The notes under the pieces: generated by a model
Database searches by the model: none
Seen by the model: the letters and a program-made list of their open reading frames with translations, nothing else
Told to the model about the DNA's origin: nothing
Position numbers and translations under genes: made by a program
From: SZUA-430 sp964547645
GTDB lineage: Bacteria; Pseudomonadota; Alphaproteobacteria; Micropepsales; Micropepsaceae
Direction: 5' to 3'
Assembly (NCBI GenBank): GCA_964547645.1
Contig: CAZJOM010000054.1
Location: forward strand, 1-28,328
Length of the DNA stretch: 28,328 nt
Part shown: one piece after another, positions 23,629 to 28,328 of the stretch
Position numbering within the stretch: the first letter of the stretch is position 1
Layout of the letters: each line of letters begins with the position of its first letter

Positions 23629-24680
23629 CCTATCTGACCAAGCCGAAGTTCCGGCATCCGGCGCTGGAAAAGAACGAGCGCGGGTTCACACATCGCGACT
23701 ACGAGGGCGCGATCTCGACGTTGTGCGCGGGCTGCGGGCACGACTCGATTTCGGCGGCGCTGATCCAGGCGTGCTTCGAGCTGAATATCGAGCCGCATCG
23801 GGTGGCGAAGCTTTCGGGCATTGGCTGTTCCTCGAAGACGCCGGACTATTTGTTGGGGCAAAGCCACGGGTTTAACTCGGTACATGGGCGCATGCCGTCG
23901 GTGCTCACCGGCGCAAACCTCGCCAATCGGAACTTGCTCTATCTCGGCATTTCGGGCGACGGCGACTCGGCTTCGATCGGGCTCGGGCAGTTCGTGCATT
24001 GCGTCCGGCGCGGCGTGAACATGGTCTACATCACGGAGAACAACGGCGTTTACGGGCTGACGAAAGGTCAGTTCTCGGCGACGGCCGACCGTGGCTCGAA
24101 GTCGAAGGCGGGCGGAACGAACAACGACGCGCCGATCGACCTGGTCGGCATGGCGCTGATGGCGGGGGCGACATTCGTGGCGCGCTCGTTCTCGGGCGAT
24201 AAGGGGCAGCTGGTGCCGCTGATCAAGGCTGCGATGGCGCATAATGGGCCGGCCTTTATCGATGTGATTTCGCCGTGTGTTGCGTTCAACAATCACGCGG
24301 GGTCGACAAAGAGCTTCGACTTCGTGCGCGAGCACAATGAGGCCGTGAACCGGATCGACTTTATTGAGAGCCGGGCGGAGATCACGGTCGACTATGAGCC
24401 GGGGACCGGGCGCGATGTGGAGCAACACGACGGGTCGATCATCCGGCTGCACAAGATCCACGACGGCTACGACCCGACAAACCGGGTGGCGGCGATGGAC
24501 TATCTGCAGAAGCACCACGAACAGGGCGAACTGGTGACGGGGTTGCTCTATCTCGATCCTAACCCGCGGGATTTGCACGCGTTCCTGCGCACTGTCGACG
24601 TGCCGTTGAACCGGCTGACCGACAAGGATTTGTGCCCCGGCGCGAAGGCGCTTGAGGCGATCAACGACGAATACCGCTAA
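23625..24680 (+). CDS. korB: 2-oxoacid:acceptor oxidoreductase, beta (TPP) subunit
   Basis: The 351-residue product is the thiamine-diphosphate subunit. The TPP-magnesium site reads GDGDSASIG near 111-119, followed by ENNGVYGLTKGQ near 128-139. Cysteines in CAGCGHD (34-40), GIGCSS (near 68) and SPCVAF fit the 4Fe-4S cluster ligands of this subunit. It works with KorA and, through KorC, with NADP(H). The gene overlaps korA by four bases. Only 11 bases separate it from the SDR gene, so that may be part of the same transcript. Subunit sizes of about 604, 613 and 351 residues fit the three-subunit enzyme described from Azoarcus evansii. Confidence 0.9.
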   Translation: MTYLTKPKFRHPALEKNERGFTHRDYEGAISTLCAGCGHDSISAALIQACFELNIEPHRVAKLSGIGCSSKTPDYLLGQSHGFNSVHGRMPSVLTGANLANRNLLYLGISGDGDSASIGLGQFVHCVRRGVNMVYITENNGVYGLTKGQFSATADRGSKSKAGGTNNDAPIDLVGMALMAGATFVARSFSGDKGQLVPLIKAAMAHNGPAFIDVISPCVAFNNHAGSTKSFDFVREHNEAVNRIDFIESRAEITVDYEPGTGRDVEQHDGSIIRLHKIHDGYDPTNRVAAMDYLQKHHEQGELVTGLLYLDPNPRDLHAFLRTVDVPLNRLTDKDLCPGAKALEAINDEYR

Positions 24681-24691
24681 GGAGCCGACGA

Positions 24692-25477
24692 ATGAGCCGC
24701 ATGCAGGGAAAGCGCACGATCATCACGGGCGCGGGGTCGGGGATCGGCCGCGCGTCGGCGAAGCTGTTCGCGCAGGAAGGGGCCGCCGTTCTTTGCGTCG
24801 ACAAGACGGATGGCGTGCACGAGACGGTCGAGGCGATCACGAAGGCGGGCGGACGCGCGGTTGGGCTGAAGGCCGACGTCGGCGTCGAGGCGGAGGTCAA
24901 GGGCTATGTCGCGCGGGCCGTCAAAGAGTTCGGCGGCGTCGATGCGATCTATGCCAATGCCGGGATTACGGGCGGCAGTTTCGCCCCGATCACAGAGCAA
25001 ACCGTCGAACTGTGGCAGGAGATTTTGCGGGTCAATCTGATCGGGCCGTTCTTGGCGATCAAGCATGTCGTGCCGCTGATGGTGGCGCAGAAGAAGGGTG
25101 CGATCGTCTGCACGGCGTCGGTTGCGGGTTTGCGCGCGAACGCGGGGCCCACACCCTATTCGGCGTCGAAGGCGGGCGTGATCTCGCTGGTGCAAGTGAC
25201 GGCGAACGAGCTTTACGGCACGGGCGTGCGCGTGAATGCGATCTGCCCGGGCTTGATCGAAACGGGGATGACGAAGCCCATCTTCGACGGTGCGCGGGCG
25301 CGCGGCAACGAAGGCAAAATCGGGCAGCTCAATCCGACGGCGCGCTATGGGCATCCGGAAGAGATCGCGGCGATGGCGCTGTTCTTGGCGTCGGATGAGG
25401 CGAGCTACGTCAACGGTCAGGCGTTCCCGGTGGATGGCGGGTTGTCGTCGACGTTGCCGTTTGTGACGAAGCGCTGA
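24692..25477 (+). CDS. SDR family NAD(P)-dependent oxidoreductase
   Basis: The 261-residue product is a classical short-chain dehydrogenase. It has cofactor motif TGAGSGIGRA near 12-21, NAG in YANAGITGG, a catalytic Ser in CTASVAG, and Tyr-x3-Lys in YSASKAG. The end of beta-2 reads CVDKTD; the Asp favours NAD over NADP. The C-terminal part has PGLIETGM and FPVDGGLSS, typical of classical SDRs that use hydroxyacyl or steroid-like alcohols. The substrate is unknown. The start at 24692 has AAGGAG seven bases before it. It follows korB by 11 bases, and its stop is directly followed by the inverted-repeat element. Confidence 0.9.
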   Translation: MSRMQGKRTIITGAGSGIGRASAKLFAQEGAAVLCVDKTDGVHETVEAITKAGGRAVGLKADVGVEAEVKGYVARAVKEFGGVDAIYANAGITGGSFAPITEQTVELWQEILRVNLIGPFLAIKHVVPLMVAQKKGAIVCTASVAGLRANAGPTPYSASKAGVISLVQVTANELYGTGVRVNAICPGLIETGMTKPIFDGARARGNEGKIGQLNPTARYGHPEEIAAMALFLASDEASYVNGQAFPVDGGLSSTLPFVTKR

Positions 25478-25580
25478 CTTCCTGGGACCGCGGGCGTCCC
25501 GCCCGCTCTTTGGGATTTTCCACGCGGTAGTGCTTTTGAGATTCAGCAAGAGCGGGCGGGACGCCCGCGGTCCCAGGAAG
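25478..25580. repeat. Perfect 33-bp inverted repeat element (REP/MITE-like)
   Basis: The left arm 25478-25510 is the exact reverse complement of the right arm 25548-25580, with a 37-nt spacer. Each arm also holds its own small hairpin, GCGGGCG-TCC-CGCCCGC on the left. The element begins one base after the SDR stop. Its right arm ends with AGGAAG, which is also the likely ribosome-binding site of the M20 peptidase gene. A long stem would terminate or slow transcription, or hide that site. No ORF lies inside, so it is too small to be an autonomous transposon. Whether it is repeated elsewhere in the genome cannot be seen here. Confidence 0.85.
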
Positions 25581-25588
25581 AAAGAGCG

Positions 25589-27043
25589 ATGTTCGATCCG
25601 CAAAAACTGAAAAAACACGCCGATGCGAATTGGGACGATGCGATCGTTCCGTCGCTGGTCGAGTACATCAAGATTCCGAACAAGTCGCCGGCCTACGATG
25701 CCGAGTGGGAAAAACACGGCTATATGGATGATGCGGTCAAGCTGATGGAGGCTTGGGCGCGGGCGCGGTTGTCGACGTGGCCGGGCGCGACGCTTGAAGT
25801 CGTGAAGCTCAAAGGCCGGACGCCGGTGATCTTCATCGAGATACCGGGGCAAGGCGACGACACGGTTTTGCTTTACGGGCATCTCGATAAGCAGCCGGAG
25901 ATGAAGGGCTGGTGGGATGGGTTCGGGCCTTGGACGCCGATCATCAAGGACGACAAGCTTTACGGGCGCGGCGGGGCGGACGACGGCTATGCAATGTATG
26001 GGTCGCTGGCGGCGTTGCAGGCGCTGAAGGATCAGGGCGTGAGCCATGCGCGCTGCGTGATCCTGATCGAGGCGTGCGAGGAATCCGGGTCGTACGATCT
26101 GCCGTTCTATATCGATCATTTGGCGGAGCGGATCGGGAAACCGTCATTGGTCGTGTGTTTGGATTCGGGCTGCGGGAACTACGATCAACTGTGGTTGACC
26201 ACTTCGCTGCGCGGCAACGGTGTCGGAACGCTGACGGTCAAGGTGCTGACCGAGGGCGTGCACTCGGGCGACGCGTCCGGGATCGTGCCGTCGAGCTTTC
26301 GGATCGCGCGGCAGTTGCTGTCGCGGATTGAAGACGAGGTGACGGGCAAGATTCTGCCTAAGGATTTTTACGTCAAGATTCCAGCACAGCGGATTGCGCA
26401 GGCGAAGAAGGCCGCGAAGGTATTGGGGCCGGATGTCTATGCGAAGCTGCCGTTTGCGGGCGGGACGCTGCCGATGGCGAAGCAGCTTTCGGAGTTGGTG
26501 CTCAATCGGACGTGGCGGCCGACGCTTTCGATCATCGGGGCCGACGGGCTAACGCCGTCGGCGAATGCGGGGAACGTGCTGCTGCCGTACACGACGCTGA
26601 AACTGTCGTTCCGTTGGCCGCCGACGCTGGACGCGAAGAAGGCGATCGAGAAGGTCGAGGCGCTGCTCACGAAGAAGCCGCCTTATAACGCCGAGGTGAA
26701 GGTCGAGTTCGATCGCGGCGGTACGGGCTGGAATGCGCCGGCATTGGCGCCGTGGCTGGAGAAGTCGGTCGCGCGCGCTTCACAAATGGCGTTCGGCAAG
26801 CCCGTCGTCTACATGGGCGAAGGCGGGACGATCCCGTTCATGGGTATGCTGGGCGAGAAATTCCCGGAGACGCAGTTCGTGATCACGGGCGTGCTTGGGC
26901 CGCACTCGAACGCGCATGGGCCGAACGAGTTTCTGCATATTCCGACGGGCAAGCGCGTGACGATGGCGATAGCGCAGATCGTGGCGGATCACTTCGTGCG
27001 GAACGAGAAGGCGAAGCCGGCGAAGAAGAAAAAGAAGAAGTAG
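25589..27043 (+). CDS. M20 family metallopeptidase (dipeptidase/carboxypeptidase)
   Basis: The 484-residue product has the M20 metal and catalytic motifs in order: GHLDKQPE (His98, Asp100), GRGGADDGYA (second metal Asp near 131), EACEESGS with catalytic Glu164/Glu165, an Asp in VCLDSGCGN, and His in GPHSNAHGPNE. A dimerisation domain is inserted in the middle. Such enzymes hydrolyse dipeptides or N-acyl amino acids; the exact substrate is unknown. The C-terminus ends in a lysine run (AKPAKKKKKK), unlike typical members. ATG 25589 has AGGAAG eight bases upstream, inside the inverted-repeat arm. No signal peptide is present, so it is cytoplasmic. Confidence 0.9.
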   Translation: MFDPQKLKKHADANWDDAIVPSLVEYIKIPNKSPAYDAEWEKHGYMDDAVKLMEAWARARLSTWPGATLEVVKLKGRTPVIFIEIPGQGDDTVLLYGHLDKQPEMKGWWDGFGPWTPIIKDDKLYGRGGADDGYAMYGSLAALQALKDQGVSHARCVILIEACEESGSYDLPFYIDHLAERIGKPSLVVCLDSGCGNYDQLWLTTSLRGNGVGTLTVKVLTEGVHSGDASGIVPSSFRIARQLLSRIEDEVTGKILPKDFYVKIPAQRIAQAKKAAKVLGPDVYAKLPFAGGTLPMAKQLSELVLNRTWRPTLSIIGADGLTPSANAGNVLLPYTTLKLSFRWPPTLDAKKAIEKVEALLTKKPPYNAEVKVEFDRGGTGWNAPALAPWLEKSVARASQMAFGKPVVYMGEGGTIPFMGMLGEKFPETQFVITGVLGPHSNAHGPNEFLHIPTGKRVTMAIAQIVADHFVRNEKAKPAKKKKKK

Positions 27044-27050
27044 ACGTGGT

Positions 27051-27107
27051 TCGGGATTCGGTTATCGGGATTCGGATAGGCCTGACGCCCCGATAACCGA
27101 ATCCCGA
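27051..27107. terminator. Bidirectional hairpin terminator candidate
   Basis: A perfect 19-bp inverted repeat, with left arm TCGGGATTCGGTTATCGGG (27051-27069) and right arm 27089-27107, spans the 79-bp space between two convergent genes. The loop is 19 nt. There is no strong T-run on either side, so it may be a hairpin stabiliser of both transcripts rather than a classical intrinsic terminator. The left half also contains two 11-bp direct copies of TCGGGATTCGG, at 27051 and 27065. Confidence 0.55.
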
Positions 27108-27122
27108 TCCCCGAAAACCGAC

Positions 27123-28328
27123 CTACCGATAGCCGCGCACCGGTTGGGTTCGATCGAATTTCGGTTGGCCGGGCGGTAGGCCGGTTGCGGGGCTGGGGTG
27201 GCCGTCGAGGCGCATGTTGAAGAGGAAGTAGGTCGGGACGCAGAAGCCGACTTCGTTGCGGTGTAGGCCGCGGATCGTGGTGCCGTTGATTTCGGACGGG
27301 GTCGAGTAGTTTACCCGCTGGCCGTTCTTGGTGTTGCCGTAGTCGCTGGCGCTGATCCGGTCGTAGTCGGGGAACTTTTGGCAGATGTAGTCCTCGCGGC
27401 AGGTGCGGCTGGGCGAGCAGGTGTCGAGCATGCCGCGCACCACGCGCGATTCCAGGCAGGCGCCGGAATTGCCGCTGGCCGCGCAGAGGTCGAAGCCGTT
27501 GCCGCCTTGGTTGGCGCAGAGTTGTGGCGGCGGGCTTGCGAGATCGACGCCGGCGAAGTTTTCTTCGGCCTTCGTGCAATCGCGGCTGGCGCGGCCGAGA
27601 GGGGCGCCCGATTGCGGCAGCACGCATTTGAGGTGGCTGACTTCGCCGCGGCTGTAGACGGAGCCGCCGAACTTCCATTTGTCTTGGAACGCAAAGAGGT
27701 TGTAGGCGGGAACCTGGCCGCGATCGCGCGGTGGGCCTGCGACCTCGTTCACTTCGCCGCGCCAGCAGACGCTGCCGGCGGGGGCTTTGCCGCCGGTGAC
27801 CACGCACTCGCCGAAGAGCACGTTTTGGCTGCGCGAGGTGACGGTGCGTTGGCAGGTGGCGCCCGCCACGCAGGCCGGGGCGCCGGCGAAGGCGGTGGGC
27901 GTCGTGCACATTTCGCCGACGGTTGCGGCTTTGAACGCGGGCGGCGATTGCGGGCCGCTCCAGGTGGCGGCGGGGAAGGCCGAGTGCGGGCGGAAACGGT
28001 TGGGCTCACGGCCGGCGGCGAGCGCGTCGACATAGGCGGTGCGGCGCGCGACCTCGGCATAGGCATGCGGGGAGAGAGGCAATTGCTGGCGGTTGAAGTG
28101 GTGCGAGTAGTTGTCGTCGGCGTAGCCTAGCAAGTGGAAACCTGCGGTGCCGCTTGTCTGATGGCAGCCCATGCAGGTCAAGTTGTTCAGTCGCTCGACC
28201 AGGGCCTCGCGCGACTTGATGTGTTTCAACCGCGCCAGGTCGATTGACTGCAGAAGGCCCGGGTTGCCGGCGAAGAGGCGCGAATAGGGTTTGTTGGCGG
28301 TGCGGGCGCGGCCGAGCGTCGACCAGGA
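27123..28328 (-). CDS. Cys-rich protein with one CxxCH haem motif, N-terminus outside window
   Basis: This is the C-terminal 401 residues of a larger protein; the frame is open to the right edge, so the start is not seen. Near its N-terminal side is LNNLTCMGCHQTSGTAGFHL, whose CMGCH is a possible c-type haem attachment site. The rest has many cysteines spread along the chain, in short segments with little hydrophobicity, suggesting a disulfide-rich extracytoplasmic protein. I do not recognise the family. A TTG at 28229 begins an open stretch, but the frame continues upstream, so that is probably not the start. A haem c role is plausible but unproven. Confidence 0.65.
   Translation of the reverse strand, partial: SWSTLGRARTANKPYSRLFAGNPGLLQSIDLARLKHIKSREALVERLNNLTCMGCHQTSGTAGFHLLGYADDNYSHHFNRQQLPLSPHAYAEVARRTAYVDALAAGREPNRFRPHSAFPAATWSGPQSPPAFKAATVGEMCTTPTAFAGAPACVAGATCQRTVTSRSQNVLFGECVVTGGKAPAGSVCWRGEVNEVAGPPRDRGQVPAYNLFAFQDKWKFGGSVYSRGEVSHLKCVLPQSGAPLGRASRDCTKAEENFAGVDLASPPPQLCANQGGNGFDLCAASGNSGACLESRVVRGMLDTCSPSRTCREDYICQKFPDYDRISASDYGNTKNGQRVNYSTPSEINGTTIRGLHRNEVGFCVPTYFLFNMRLDGHPSPATGLPPGQPKFDRTQPVRGYR

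Noticed and set aside
25478..25580. Simple intrinsic terminator after the SDR gene
   Set aside because: The stem is far longer than usual terminators, lacks a T-run, and its right arm merges with the next gene's ribosome-binding site, so a repeat element fits better.
1..28328. CRISPR array, toxin-antitoxin or phage-defence system
   Set aside because: No regularly spaced repeats, nuclease/antitoxin pairs or defence domains were recognised in any gene.

Overview
The window is GC-rich DNA with tightly packed genes, frequent ATGA/GTGA start-stop overlaps, and genes typical of an alphaproteobacterium: a GcvA-type LysR regulator, an ethylmalonyl-CoA-type B12 mutase, DUF1684 and DUF1203 proteins, and an Ada/2OG-oxygenase pair. 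No 16S rRNA or other taxonomic marker is present, so genus is not assignable. I see no transposase, phage gene, integrase or CRISPR array; the region reads as chromosomal metabolic DNA.

Layout. 1-49: 3' part of a tRNA-Gly(GCC). 102-1010 (-): DUF1684 lipoprotein. 1071-1979 (-): LysR regulator, divergent from a DUF4267 membrane protein and a zinc alcohol dehydrogenase (2089-3560). A 29-bp near-perfect palindrome lies directly on the regulator's start. 3637-4164: exported rhodanese. 4225-6186: ethylmalonyl-CoA mutase-type enzyme. 6299-7189 (-): patatin-like phospholipase. 7274-10155: cytochrome P450 translationally coupled to an acyl-CoA carboxylase beta subunit. 10233-12043: Ada methyltransferase coupled to a 2OG-Fe(II) oxygenase. 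12040-12899 (-): DUF1203 protein and a small lipoprotein. 12939-15081 (-): compact four-gene membrane operon made of two mini membrane proteins, a ferric-reductase-like/Rieske fusion and a membrane-anchored three-cysteine protein. 15186-17330: nitronate-monooxygenase-like flavoprotein and FMN lactate-type dehydrogenase. 17327-19777 (-): Lon-related protease. 19988-24680: three-gene 2-oxoacid:ferredoxin/NADP oxidoreductase (KorCAB-like), followed by an SDR dehydrogenase. 25478-25580: perfect 33-bp inverted-repeat element. 25589-27043: M20 peptidase. 27123-28328 (-): C-terminal part of a Cys-rich protein with one CxxCH haem motif, running off the right edge.

How the genes fit together. Much of the content is acyl-CoA, 2-oxoacid and redox metabolism. 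The KorCAB set can link 2-oxoacid decarboxylation to NADP(H) through ferredoxin-type clusters. The mutase, carboxylase and P450 suggest assimilation of branched or alicyclic acyl compounds, but the substrates cannot be read from sequence. The Ada pair is probably an alkylation-damage response unit. The strongest candidate for an undescribed system is the four-gene membrane redox operon at 12939-15081. On the + strand, hand-counted lines are C-rich or balanced before about 6.2 kb and mostly G-rich after it, largely regardless of gene direction, which may mark a replication-strand or rearrangement boundary.
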